64,000 nucleotides of DNA from assembly GCF_025822765.1 (NCBI RefSeq), contig NZ_JACKUK010000044.1, forward strand, positions 63,985-127,984. Direction: 5' to 3'. Numbering within the stretch: the stretch's first letter is position 1; each line of letters begins with the position of its first letter. Origin of the DNA: Mycobacterium barrassiae. GTDB lineage: Bacteria > Actinomycetota > Actinomycetes > Mycobacteriales > Mycobacteriaceae. The notes under the pieces were generated by a model that saw nothing but the letters and a program-made list of their open reading frames with translations, did not search any database and had not been told where the DNA came from. Positions 1-8,500 of this stretch are shown here, in pieces. The translations under genes were made by a program, and so were the position numbers.

Positions 1-1469
1 ATGAGCGCGACGTCCTCACCGTGCAATCGCAGATCGGCGCGGTCACCGCCGAACGTCCACCACCGCTGCGAGAACTTGAACAGCGCGCTGGCGAGTTTGG
101 CGACCCATGGCCGACGCATGATTCCGCCGAACAACGCCATCGTGTCGGCATCGAGGGCGATCAACGCCTCGCCCTCGTCCTTCGGCGTCAGGCCGACAAT
201 GACCACCGCGACGTCGGCGCTGCGCGCGTCCGTGACCACTCGATGACTTCCGAGCCGCTCCCGCAGGCCCTGCCGTACCGAGACGGTGTGTGGAGGTCTG
301 ACGTTCGACGATCCCGTGTCACCCAGGTTGGGCCGGTCGGCGAGACGGCCGAGTACCGCTACACGCTGCAAATGTTGCTCTGTCAGCGGCAAGAGCGGTG
401 TCCCGTCGGCTTTTTCGTTCCGCAACAGTACCGTCGCCCGGTGGGCCACCTCGCGGGCCAGCGCGCGGTGATCGGCACCGGCGACGACCGATCGAGGGGG
501 AGCGGGTAGGGCACGCGCGGCGAACTCGAGCTGGGTGCGCAGGATACGGGCTCCGGCCCGCACCACGTCGTCCCGCTTCAACTCGCCGGAGCGCAGCGCC
601 GCAGGTAACGCGCGAGCACGCTGCTGCCGGAACGGCATCTCCACGTCCTGGCCTGCCGCAACGGATTTGACCGGATACCGCAGACCCCACACCCAGTCGG
701 TGTGCACGAATCCGGCGAACCCCCACTGGTCGCGCAGAATCTCGGTCAGCACGTGGGAGTTCTCCCCGGCCCATTCGCCGTTGACCGAGTTGTAGGCGGA
801 CATCACCGAATCCACCCCGCCCTCGACGGCTCGGCGGAAGTGCGGAAGGTATCGCTCGTGGAGGATGTCCTCCGGCACGCTGACGTCGACCTGGAACCGC
901 GCCTCCTCCATGGAGTTGAGGGCGAAGTGCTTCACGCTCGTGATCACCCATGGCTTCGCACCTTCGATTGCTGCGCAGCCCATTTCGCCGATGAGCAGCG
1001 GATCTTCACCGTAGGACTCCTGGGCGCGTCCCCAGCCGGGGAACGGGGCGACGTTGATGCATAGACCACCCCAGAAGTTGGCGCCGTGGGCGCGCGCCTC
1101 GGCCGCGATCGCGGCGGCAACGCGCCGTTCGATGTCGATGTCCCAGGTTGCGGCCCGTGCAATGGAGACGGGAAAGCTGGTCGACGGTGCGATGCCCACG
1201 CCGCGCGGACCGTCGGTGAAACGCAGCCCCGGGATGCCGATCCGGTCGATGCGGCCCGCCGTGACGGCGAGGAAGTTCGTCCGAGTCCGCGCACCGTCGA
1301 CGACGGATCTGACCATCGGCTTATCGCCGTCGAGCAGCCACAGCAGCTCGCGGTCCGTCAGCATGCGCAGTATTTCGTCGGCGGCTTCGTCGGAGCTCTT
1401 CTCGCCGCGTCGGACCGCGTCCACAGCATAGGCGAAAGGCGTTTCAGGTGAATAGATCTCGGGGCTCAT
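1..1469 (-). CDS. Glycoside hydrolase family 3 beta-glucosidase, C-terminus cut by window edge
   Basis: This is a GH3 enzyme that would remove terminal beta-linked sugars. The frame is open from the ATG at 1469 to base 1, giving about 489 residues; the end of the protein lies outside the window. The N-terminal domain shows FTDGPRGVGI, SYGEDPLLIGEMG, VKHFALNSME and a TDWVWG stretch that would carry the nucleophile Asp. The part nearest base 1 has the second-domain motifs DVAVVIVGLTP and LRLHGED, as expected of GH3. No secretion signal is visible at the start, so it is probably cytoplasmic. Its ATG overlaps the stop of the upstream threonine aldolase (ATGA), so the two are co-translated. The natural substrate cannot be told from sequence. 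Confidence 0.85.
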   Translation of the reverse strand, partial: MSPEIYSPETPFAYAVDAVRRGEKSSDEAADEILRMLTDRELLWLLDGDKPMVRSVVDGARTRTNFLAVTAGRIDRIGIPGLRFTDGPRGVGIAPSTSFPVSIARAATWDIDIERRVAAAIAAEARAHGANFWGGLCINVAPFPGWGRAQESYGEDPLLIGEMGCAAIEGAKPWVITSVKHFALNSMEEARFQVDVSVPEDILHERYLPHFRRAVEGGVDSVMSAYNSVNGEWAGENSHVLTEILRDQWGFAGFVHTDWVWGLRYPVKSVAAGQDVEMPFRQQRARALPAALRSGELKRDDVVRAGARILRTQLEFAARALPAPPRSVVAGADHRALAREVAHRATVLLRNEKADGTPLLPLTEQHLQRVAVLGRLADRPNLGDTGSSNVRPPHTVSVRQGLRERLGSHRVVTDARSADVAVVIVGLTPKDEGEALIALDADTMALFGGIMRRPWVAKLASALFKFSQRWWTFGGDRADLRLHGEDVAL

Positions 1470-2545
1470 CAGCAGCGTGCGAACTCTTCGGCGACGATGC
1501 CGACGAAATCGTCGACGTCCTCAGGTGTGGTGTCCCATGCGGTCATCCACCGGACCTCGCCGCGGGCCCGGTCCCAGTCGTAGAACCGCACGCGTTCACG
1601 GATCCGGTCGGCCACCTCGGTCGGTAGCGTCGCGAAGATCGCGTTCGCCTGGCTGTCCTGGGTGAAGGCAAGCCCGCGAAGCGTACCGTCGGCGATGCCA
1701 GCCTCCAGTGCGGCGCGCAGGCGTTGCGTCATCGCGTTGGCATGGGTGGCGTTGCGTACCCCCAGATCGTCCTCGAAGAGCGCAAGCAACTGTGCCGATG
1801 CGAACCGCATCTTGCTCGCGAGCTGCATGGTCAGCTTGCGCAGGAACACCAGTCCACTGGAGCCGTCCGAGTGGAGCACCACCACAGCCTCCGCGCCGAG
1901 GAGGCCGTTCTTGGTGCCACCCAGGCTGAGGATGTCGACACCCGCGTCGGTGGTGAACTCGCGGAAACCGACGCCGAGCGCCGCGGCCGCGTTCCACAGC
2001 CGGGCGCCGTCCATGTGGACGGCCATACCGTGCGCGTGTGCGAACTCGCACAACGCCCGCACCTCGTCCGGTGTGTAGACGGTGCCCAGTTCGGTGGCCT
2101 GCGTGATGCTCACCGCGAGTGGCTGGGCGCGGTGTTCGTCGCCCCAGCCCCAGGCCTCGCGGGCGACCAATTCGGGTGTCAGCTTGCCGTCGGCGGTGGG
2201 AACGGTGAGGAGTTTGAGGCCGGTCATCCGTTCCGGGGCGCCGGCCTCGTCCGTGTGGATGTGCGCGCTCGACGCCGTCACGACGGCGCCCCAACGCGGC
2301 AGCAGGCTGGTGAGTGCGACGACGTTGGCGCCTGTGCCGTTGAAGACCGGGAACGTCAGGGCGCGCTCGCCGAAGTGTGCGCGGATCACGTCCGCGAGCC
2401 GTTCGGTATAGCTGTCTTCGCCGTAGGCGACCTGGTGCCCGCCGTTGGCGGCGGCTAGTGCGGTCAGCACCTCGGGATGCGCGCCTGCGTAGTTGTCGCT
2501 CGCGAAAGCACGCCGGTCGGGATCGTGAAGGGTGGATATCGACAC
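1469..2545 (-). CDS. ltaE: Low-specificity L-threonine aldolase
   Basis: PLP-dependent aldolase of fold type I that cleaves L-threonine/L-allo-threonine to glycine and acetaldehyde; cytoplasmic. The beginning FASDNYAGAHPEVL is typical of the family, HMDGARLWNA holds the Asp that contacts the PLP ring, and SLGGTKNG holds the Schiff-base Lys. Length (about 358 aa) is normal. I prefer the GTG at 2545, whose AGGA lies about 7 nt upstream; another GTG at 2560 would add five residues. Overlap of its stop with the GH3 start indicates a two-gene operon. Confidence 0.88.
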   Translation of the reverse strand: MSISTLHDPDRRAFASDNYAGAHPEVLTALAAANGGHQVAYGEDSYTERLADVIRAHFGERALTFPVFNGTGANVVALTSLLPRWGAVVTASSAHIHTDEAGAPERMTGLKLLTVPTADGKLTPELVAREAWGWGDEHRAQPLAVSITQATELGTVYTPDEVRALCEFAHAHGMAVHMDGARLWNAAAALGVGFREFTTDAGVDILSLGGTKNGLLGAEAVVVLHSDGSSGLVFLRKLTMQLASKMRFASAQLLALFEDDLGVRNATHANAMTQRLRAALEAGIADGTLRGLAFTQDSQANAIFATLPTEVADRIRERVRFYDWDRARGEVRWMTAWDTTPEDVDDFVGIVAEEFARC

Positions 2546-2608
2546 ACATCGATCCTGCACTGCTCCTGCACCCGATGACTATGCACGCGCTGAGAGGTCT
2601 ACTCATGT

Positions 2609-2872
2609 ATGGGCGAGAACTTTGCGAAGCAGCAGGGCCCCGCCATTCCGGCGCCGTCGGTGACGAACGACGCCATTGCGCTGCCGCAAATTGTCCCGCG
2701 CGACGAATGGCAGGCCGCCCGCGACGAACTGTTGGCCGAAGAGAAGGCGTTGATGAAGGCGCGGGACGACCTTGGCGTCCCGCCGCGCGCCAGGATGACT
2801 CAGGACGTGCCTGCTGGACGGCCGCAGGGGCCACCCTATGAATGGTGGCGTCTGCACGACAACTACCGATGA
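2609..2872 (+). CDS. Small DUF899-like protein, probably internally deleted
   Basis: An 87-aa protein. Residues about 28-55 (PRDEWQAARDELLAEEKAL and following) match the N-terminal helix of DUF899 thioredoxin-like proteins. The C-terminus (EWWRLHDNYR) resembles the family's usual ending. The roughly 150 residues that normally form the thioredoxin-like core are missing, so this looks like an in-frame internal deletion rather than a working enzyme. It is preceded by a GAGAGG ribosome site. It sits just upstream of the broken ligase gene and diverges from ltaE. The family call rests on short matches and could be wrong. Confidence 0.5.
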   Translation: MGENFAKQQGPAIPAPSVTNDAIALPQIVPRDEWQAARDELLAEEKALMKARDDLGVPPRARMTQDVPAGRPQGPPYEWWRLHDNYR

Positions 2873-2893
2873 CTACCGCTCGTGGACGCAATA

Positions 2894-3019
2894 ATGGGTG
2901 AAGTGGATCTCCCCGTGCAGCCGCCGCTTGAGCCGATGCTCGCCAAAGCCCAGGTCAAGGTGCCGACCGAGGCTGGGGTGTGGTCGTACGAGCCGAAGTG
3001 GGACGGTTTTCTTCACTGA
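2894..3019 (+). pseudogene. 5' fragment of ATP-dependent DNA ligase LigC1, cut by mobile element
   Basis: Forty-one codons from ATG 2894 encode the N-terminus of a LigC-type ligase (PPLEPMLAKA, then SYEPKWDGF). The Lys of EPKWDG (residue 35) is the residue that is adenylated. The frame then leaves the ligase sequence and stops at TGA 3017-3019. The missing continuation (RALVFRDGDEVVLL and onward) is found in frame at 12242, so the two pieces were one gene before about 9.2 kb was inserted between Phe38 and the following Arg. The fragment holds motif I but no other catalytic motif, so it must be inactive. Confidence 0.9.
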
Positions 3020-3023
3020 ACTT
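3015..3023 (+). repeat. Left-end inverted repeat of the element
   Basis: ACTGAACTT, matched in inverted orientation at 12225-12233. It starts 4 bp inside the ligase/element junction. It is a candidate recombinase arm of the attachment site; the crossover would lie in the short spacer between it and ligase sequence. Confidence 0.6.
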
Positions 3024-3115
3024 GTCAAGCGATGGCGGAGTCGCGTTCTTTCGGCGTGAAGCGCCTCTGACAGTCACGAGCCAGCTGCCGGGGGGCAAGC
3101 ACCCTCGGCGCTGTC

Positions 3116-3433
3116 CTAGTTGCAGCCTCCGGCGCTGACCCATCTGCCGTTGTAGCCAATGCAGCCGCTGACGTTGGACCCAGGCGGCGGCGGTGGAGGT
3201 GGCGGCGGATCTTCCGGCAGCGGGGCGTAGTAGGCCGGTGGCGGGACGTAGGGGGCGACTGCATCGGCGATGTTGACACACCCCCCGACCGAGATGCGGC
3301 GCCCCGCGCTGGCGCACACGTCCGCGTTGGCCGTGCCGGTGGGCACAGTCAACACAATGGCGCCGGGCAACGTCAGGAATGCGAGCGCGACAGTCATACC
3401 GCGGACTCGGGCCGTCCAACGCAATCCGTTCAC
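3116..3433 (-). CDS. Small secreted Cys/Pro-rich mycobacterial protein
   Basis: A 105-aa exported protein of unknown function. Residues about 10-37 form a signal peptide (hydrophobic run ending near TANADVC). The mature part has two similar Cys motifs, CASAGRRISVGGC near the start and CIGYNGRWVSAGGC at the end, separated by a linker of nine prolines. Such GRR.SVGGC repeats are common in uncharacterised mycobacterial exported proteins. The GTG start overlaps the stop of the upstream haemophore-like gene (TAGTG), so they are co-translated. It is the last gene before the element's left end. Confidence 0.72.
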   Translation of the reverse strand: MNGLRWTARVRGMTVALAFLTLPGAIVLTVPTGTANADVCASAGRRISVGGCVNIADAVAPYVPPPAYYAPLPEDPPPPPPPPPGSNVSGCIGYNGRWVSAGGCN

Positions 3434-3813
3434 TACTGTTGCCCTTCAAGCAGATTGGGCTCGCCGTATCCGCAGCGGTTACGGAAGTCGACCAGCGGTT
3501 GCCGGATGCCCCTGAGCTCTGCGAGCTCCTGCGGATGTGCGTCGAAATACACTCTGGTGGATTCGGGCACTTCTTCGTGAGGATGCCCGTGAAGGTCAGT
3601 GAAGAATTCGTTCACATCGGGATGGGTGAACAGGTAGGCCGATGTCGCGGCCGCAACCCCAGAGGCGATGCCGGCGAGATCGGCGGCGGCGCAATTCGGT
3701 GGGCGCACCGGGTCGGTGGGCGGCTCGGCGGCGGCCGTACCGCCGCCGAGGAAGAAGCCCGCGGCAAGTGCGAGTGCACAGGCGCTCCCAAGTGGGTTCA
3801 GTGTCAGTCTCAT
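3433..3813 (-). CDS. Haemophore-related (Rv0203-like) secreted protein
   Basis: A 126-aa protein with a signal peptide (residues 1-29, cleavage near AAAEPP). A mature domain follows, starting CAAADLAGIASG and containing AYLFTHPDVNEFFT. This pattern is typical of the small mycobacterial haem-binding (haemophore) family. The two Cys (CAAAD and NRCGYG) could form a disulphide. It would act outside the cytoplasm in haem capture or transfer, which is inferred from family only. It lies 30 bp downstream of the arylsulfatase on the same strand and overlaps the next gene, so it is probably in that operon. Confidence 0.72.
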   Translation of the reverse strand: MRLTLNPLGSACALALAAGFFLGGGTAAAEPPTDPVRPPNCAAADLAGIASGVAAATSAYLFTHPDVNEFFTDLHGHPHEEVPESTRVYFDAHPQELAELRGIRQPLVDFRNRCGYGEPNLLEGQQ

Positions 3814-3843
3814 TGTGAATTCACTTCCTCAGCTCTATGGGTG

Positions 3844-6219
3844 CTACTGGCGGGCCAGGGCGATGCGGACCGCGTCTTCGGGTGAAACGACGTGATTGTC
3901 GGCCTGGGCGGCGTCGGCGATGGCCAGCTGCACGCCTTTGACGCGACCGTTGAACGCATTGTGGGCCGGTGGATAGTCGGGTGAGACGGGGGATCCGGTG
4001 TCGACGCCGACGTCGCAGCCGTCGTCGGCGGAGAAGACGTTGGCCAACGTGGCTTCCACGTGGCCGTCGCCAACCTTCTGGCCGTCGAGGTAGAGCGTCA
4101 CCTCACCGCCCTTGCCCAATCCATCACCGGCGTAGGCGAATTCCATCCGGACCTGATGTTCGCCTGCGGGCAGGGCATCGGCGGACTCGGCGTAGAAGTG
4201 CTTGATCCCGCCGAGGTTGTAGCAGTACTTGAGCTTGCCGCCCGTGGCATACAGGCTCCAGCCGCCGATGTTGGCCCCTTGGGCCACGATCACACCCTCA
4301 GCACCGGTGTCGGGCACCACGATCTGTGCCGTTACCGAATGCGACTTGTTCTTCAGGTTCAGGACGCAGTTTTCTGCCAGCCTGCCCATCCCGGAGAACA
4401 GAACCTGGGTGTTGCCCTTGATGAGGACCGGGCGGCCAGCCAGATCGGAGTTCATCCGGCTGGCAGGGTCGTCATTGAGCGGCAGCACGTTGTAGCGGGT
4501 GGCCTCGATCAACCACAACCGCTGCAGCTCGTGCAGCTTGTCGGGCATGTCTTTCGACAGATCCCGGGCCTGCGACCAGTCAGTGGTGGTGTCGTACAGC
4601 TCCCACACGTCGTCGTCGAATGCGGGTTTGTCTGCACCGACCAGCAGCCAGGGCGTTCCGTGTTTGGTCACCGCCGTCCAGCCCTTGTGGTAGATACCGC
4701 GGTTGCCCAACATTTCGAAGTACTGAGTTTCGTGGCGATCGGGGGCCTGTCCGTCGTTGAACGAGTACAGCATGCTGGTGCCCTCGATGGGGTGCTGCTG
4801 CACGCCATTGACGAACAGCGGCTCAGGGATTCCGGCGGCCTCCAGAATCGTTGGCGCGACGTCGATGACGTGGTGGAACTGGTTACGAACTTCGGCCCTG
4901 GCGGTGATCGCCGCGGGCCAGTGCACAATGGTGCCATTGCGGGTGCCGCCCCAGTGTGAGGCCACCTGTTTGGTCCACTGGTACGGGGTGTCCATCGCGT
5001 GCGCCCAGCCCACCGCGTAATGGTTGTAGGAATCGGGTCCGCCAAGCTTGTCGATCGTGCTCATGAGGAATTCGGGGGTTTCGATGGCGGCCATGCCGTT
5101 GAAGTTCAGCATTTCGTTGTAGGTGCCGTTGAGTGTGCCTTCGGCCGAGGCGCCGTTGTCGCCGATGATGTAGAACACCAGCGTGTCTTCCAGCACGCCG
5201 AGGCGCTCGAGGCTGTCGATGAGCCGGCCGACGTGGTGGTCGGTGTACTCCAAGAAACCGGCGTAGACTTCCATCTGGCGACGCAGCACAGGTTTGAGCT
5301 CCTCGGGCATGTCCGCCCACGCAGGAATCTCGGCGTGCCGAGCGGTGAGTTCGCAGTCCGGGGGAATCACCCCGAGCTCCTTCTGGCGGGCAAACGTCCG
5401 CTCTCGCAGCACATCCCAGCCGTCATCGAACCGGCCCCGGTACTTGTCGGCCCACTCCGCGGGAACATGGTGCGGGGCATGGGTTGCGCCGGGCGCGAAG
5501 TAGGTGAAGAAAGGGATGTCGGGGGCCAAGGCCTTCTGCTGACCGATCCAGGCGATCGCCTTATCGGTCATGTCCTCCATGAGGTGGTAGCCCTCCTCGG
5601 GGGTGCGGTCCACCTCGACCGGCGTGGTGCCCTCATAAAGGCTGGGGTACCACTGATTGGCTTCGCCACCGATGAATCCGTAGAAGTACTCGAAACCCCC
5701 GCCCGACGACGGCCACGCGTCGAATGGCCCGACCGGGCTGGTCTGCCACACCGGCACCTCGTGGCACTTGCCGAACTGCGCGGTGTTGTAGCCATTGAGC
5801 TTCAAGGTCCGCGCGATCGGGGCCATCGTGTTGGGCAATACTGAGCTGTATCCCGGTGCCCCGGAGGCGATCTCAGTGATGCCACCCATGCCCACGGAGT
5901 GATGATTGCGGCCCGTCAGCAGGGCCTGCCGGGTCGGTGAACACAACGCGGTGGTGTGGAACCGGTTGTACTTCAGCCCCCCGTCGGCGAGCCGTTCGGC
6001 CACCGGGGTCTGGCAGGGTCCACCGAAAGCGCTCGACGCTCCGAACCCGACATCGTCGAGCAGAATCAACAACACGTTCGGCGCCCCCGCCGGCGGCCGT
6101 AACCGCTCAATAGGCGGGAACGCGCAGTCCGGGTCCTTCGCGTCATAGGTGATCAACCCGGTGCGGGTCTGACTCGGGATCGGCAGATGCGTTCTGTTCA
6201 CCATGTCTTGCCCGCTCAT
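3844..6219 (-). CDS. Arylsulfatase (AtsA/AtsD type)
   Basis: A 791-aa sulfatase that hydrolyses sulfate esters. The motif ALCSPTRQALLTGR holds Cys93, which would be converted to formylglycine, and LLDDVGFG (D55, D56) supplies the metal ligands. The length fits the long mycobacterial arylsulfatases (about 787 aa). There is no clear signal peptide. I chose ATG 6219 because an AAAGAGGA ribosome site lies upstream and homologues begin about 30 residues before PDCAFPPIERL; the frame is open 90 codons further up, but that stretch is not sulfatase-like. The gene diverges from the AraC regulator across a 141-bp gap. It is cargo of the element. Confidence 0.88.
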   Translation of the reverse strand: MSGQDMVNRTHLPIPSQTRTGLITYDAKDPDCAFPPIERLRPPAGAPNVLLILLDDVGFGASSAFGGPCQTPVAERLADGGLKYNRFHTTALCSPTRQALLTGRNHHSVGMGGITEIASGAPGYSSVLPNTMAPIARTLKLNGYNTAQFGKCHEVPVWQTSPVGPFDAWPSSGGGFEYFYGFIGGEANQWYPSLYEGTTPVEVDRTPEEGYHLMEDMTDKAIAWIGQQKALAPDIPFFTYFAPGATHAPHHVPAEWADKYRGRFDDGWDVLRERTFARQKELGVIPPDCELTARHAEIPAWADMPEELKPVLRRQMEVYAGFLEYTDHHVGRLIDSLERLGVLEDTLVFYIIGDNGASAEGTLNGTYNEMLNFNGMAAIETPEFLMSTIDKLGGPDSYNHYAVGWAHAMDTPYQWTKQVASHWGGTRNGTIVHWPAAITARAEVRNQFHHVIDVAPTILEAAGIPEPLFVNGVQQHPIEGTSMLYSFNDGQAPDRHETQYFEMLGNRGIYHKGWTAVTKHGTPWLLVGADKPAFDDDVWELYDTTTDWSQARDLSKDMPDKLHELQRLWLIEATRYNVLPLNDDPASRMNSDLAGRPVLIKGNTQVLFSGMGRLAENCVLNLKNKSHSVTAQIVVPDTGAEGVIVAQGANIGGWSLYATGGKLKYCYNLGGIKHFYAESADALPAGEHQVRMEFAYAGDGLGKGGEVTLYLDGQKVGDGHVEATLANVFSADDGCDVGVDTGSPVSPDYPPAHNAFNGRVKGVQLAIADAAQADNHVVSPEDAVRIALARQ

Positions 6220-6360
6220 ATCTTGCAGTCCTCTTTCGGTCGCTTCGACATTTGTGACAGCAGTGCCACGATGCGCACGGCGTTTCTCCGATGCCCATCC
6301 TCGCTGCAGACCAGCATCGCCGTCTTGACATTTCTGGACGTCTATTTGACTCTTCTGGAC
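6220..6360. promoter_or_regulatory. Divergent promoter region, arylsulfatase / AraC regulator
   Basis: A 141-bp non-coding gap between the divergent sulfatase and AraC starts. By position it should hold both promoters and the regulator's binding site. I cannot single out an operator by eye. Confidence 0.4.
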
Positions 6361-7380
6361 ATGCAGCTGGTTCGGGGATCGTCGCTGACCGGCTTCATCC
6401 CTCTGATCGCTGCTCATGGGGGCGACCCAGCTGCCGTCCTGGTATTGGCCGACCTCGACGCTGACGACATCGGGCAGCGCGACCGTCACATTTCACTGCG
6501 CAGCGCCATCGGCGCCGTGGAGACCGCAGCCACCATGCTCAACGTGCTCGATTTCGGTCGTCAACTCGCAACCCGGCAAGACATCGACATTCTCGGGCCG
6601 GTCGGCGTGGCGGCCCGCACCGCGGCGACCGTCGCCGACGCCTTCGCGATCCTCGACACCTATATGGGCGCCTACAGTCCCGGCATCGCCATCCGTATCG
6701 CTAGCCATCCCGACCCCGGGCTGTGCCGCTTGGAGTACGACTTCCTCCTCAACCCGGCGCCACCGCAAGCCCAGGCCATCGAGCTCGCCCTCGGTGTCAC
6801 ACTGCGAGTCATGCATCTGTTCCTGGGCACCGCCTATCACCCCGTCTCGGTGCACCTGCCCCACCCAGCGCTGGGCACCAAGACTGACTACCGCCGCTAC
6901 TTCGGGTGCCCGCCGTTGTTCAACGAGCCGGTCTCCGGGTTCACGATGCGCGCCACCGACCTGCAACGGCCGCTGAGTCACGATCCACTGGCCCACCAGC
7001 TCGCAATGACCTATCTGTCAACCGCCTTCGGTGACTCCACCCGGGGCCTGGCCCACAACCTTTGTAACGTCATCCGGCAACTGCTGCCCTCCGGGAGACT
7101 GACCTCCGAACTCGCGGCCCGCCATTTCGGTCTGCACTCCAAAACACTGCAGCGGCGACTGGCTGCCGAGCACACCACGTACGCCGCACTCGTCGATCAA
7201 ACTCGCCGCGAAGTCGCCCACAGGCTGCTGCTCGATACCAACCTGAGCCTGCGCCAGATCTGCCATCAGCTCGGGTATGCCGAACAAAGCGTCCTCACAC
7301 GATCCTGCAAACGCTGGTTCAACGCCACACCCAGCGCCTACCGCAGCCTCGGCCACCGATCGTTAGTGAACAGCGAATGA
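6361..7380 (+). CDS. AraC-family regulator, probable regulator of the arylsulfatase
   Basis: A 339-aa transcription factor. Residues about 1-180 match the N-terminal ligand-sensing domain of the AraC subgroup that begins SLTGF...LGGDP. The C-terminal 100 residues are the paired helix-turn-helix DNA-binding domain (LAARHFGLHSKTLQRRL, then LSLRQICHQLGYAEQS). I chose ATG 6361 because the conserved domain begins two residues in; the frame is open upstream to 6187, overlapping the sulfatase start. Its position divergent from the sulfatase suggests control by sulfate esters or their products. Its stop is 6 bp from the end of the convergent ligase gene. Confidence 0.82.
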   Translation: MQLVRGSSLTGFIPLIAAHGGDPAAVLVLADLDADDIGQRDRHISLRSAIGAVETAATMLNVLDFGRQLATRQDIDILGPVGVAARTAATVADAFAILDTYMGAYSPGIAIRIASHPDPGLCRLEYDFLLNPAPPQAQAIELALGVTLRVMHLFLGTAYHPVSVHLPHPALGTKTDYRRYFGCPPLFNEPVSGFTMRATDLQRPLSHDPLAHQLAMTYLSTAFGDSTRGLAHNLCNVIRQLLPSGRLTSELAARHFGLHSKTLQRRLAAEHTTYAALVDQTRREVAHRLLLDTNLSLRQICHQLGYAEQSVLTRSCKRWFNATPSAYRSLGHRSLVNSE

Positions 7381-7386
7381 ATGTGC

Positions 7387-8496
7387 TCAGCGACGCGGGC
7401 TACGACTTTGCCCAGGCATATCGACTCCGGGGGAATCGAGGCCAGGAAGGATATCGGCGAGTCGGTAGGCCGATGGCTGCTCCAGTTGTGCGTACGTGCA
7501 CGAGCACGGATCGCGGTCGGGTCGCCAGCGGTTGAACTGCGCGGTGTGGCGGAACCGGTCACCTTCCATTTGGTCATAGCGCACCTCAACGACACGCTCG
7601 GGTCGCAACGGGACGAACGAGAGATCCTTACCGGCGTTCCAACGCGACGCCTCGTTCTTGAGCGGTGTGCGGTCACCGGCGTCGTGAGCGGCCCAGTTCC
7701 ACGGGTGGTTTTCGAAACTGGTTACCAGCGGCTGTAATTCGCTGAACAACTGCCGCCTCTTGGCCATCGGGAACGCTCCGATCACGCCCACCGAGGATAG
7801 GGTGCCGTCGTCCGTGTAAAGGCCCAATAGTAGGGAGCCGATCGCGTCGTCGCTGGACTTATGCACGCGATAGCCAGCGATGACACAGTCAGCCGTCCGC
7901 TGGTGCTTGACCTTGAACATGACCCGTTTGTCGGGCTGATAGGTGACGGTCAGCGGTTTGGCGATTACCCCGTCGAGGCCGGCTCCTTCGAGCTCTTCAA
8001 ACCATCGTTGTGCGATCGCGAGGTCGGTGGTCGCTGGTGTGAGGTGGACCGAGGGACCGGAGTCGGCCAACGCTTCAACGAGTGCGTCGCGGCGCTCGGT
8101 AAACGGCCGCCGGGTGTAGTCCTCGTCGCCCAATGCGAGGAGATCGAAGGCTATGAAGGACGCTGGGGTCTTCTCCGCGAGCATCCGTACTCGCGATTGC
8201 GCTGGGTGGATGCGCTGCTGCAGCGCCTCGAAGTCCAAGCTGTGGTCGGCGGCGATGATGATCTCACCGTCGATGACGCATCGCTTGGGCAACTCAGCGG
8301 TGACAGCGGCGACCAGTTCGGGGAAGTACCGGGTCAGGGGTCGTTCGTTACGGCTGCCCAGCTGAACCTCCGCGCCATCGCGAAAGCAGATCGAACGGAA
8401 CCCGTCCCACTTGGGTTCATAGGACGCATCGGGCGGGATGGCCGAGACCGATTTGGCCAGCATCGGTGAGACCGGTGGCATGACGGGTAGCTTCAC
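7387..8496 (-). CDS. ligC: ATP-dependent DNA ligase LigC (intact, carried by the element)
   Basis: A 369-aa stand-alone ligase with an N-terminal nucleotidyltransferase domain and a C-terminal OB fold. It would seal nicks using ATP, as mycobacterial LigC proteins do in minor repair pathways. Motif I is EPKWDGFR, with Lys29 as the adenylation site. Later motifs include FIAFDLLA, DGVIAKPL and FKVKH, and the OB fold has VRYDQMEG and FNRWRPDRD. It starts at a GTG just 4 bp after the TnpB-like stop, so it is almost surely transcribed with the recombinases. It is clearly different in sequence from the ligase gene that the element interrupts. It may be LigC2-like; M. smegmatis is known to have two LigC paralogues. 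Confidence 0.9.
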   Translation of the reverse strand: MKLPVMPPVSPMLAKSVSAIPPDASYEPKWDGFRSICFRDGAEVQLGSRNERPLTRYFPELVAAVTAELPKRCVIDGEIIIAADHSLDFEALQQRIHPAQSRVRMLAEKTPASFIAFDLLALGDEDYTRRPFTERRDALVEALADSGPSVHLTPATTDLAIAQRWFEELEGAGLDGVIAKPLTVTYQPDKRVMFKVKHQRTADCVIAGYRVHKSSDDAIGSLLLGLYTDDGTLSSVGVIGAFPMAKRRQLFSELQPLVTSFENHPWNWAAHDAGDRTPLKNEASRWNAGKDLSFVPLRPERVVEVRYDQMEGDRFRHTAQFNRWRPDRDPCSCTYAQLEQPSAYRLADILPGLDSPGVDMPGQSRSPRR

Positions 8497-8500
8497 AGTC

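Noticed and set aside
1-951. Long open frames on the plus strand and in other minus-strand frames at the left edge
   Set aside because: They are shadows of the GH3 glycosidase frame, which is open through the window edge and has clear family motifs.
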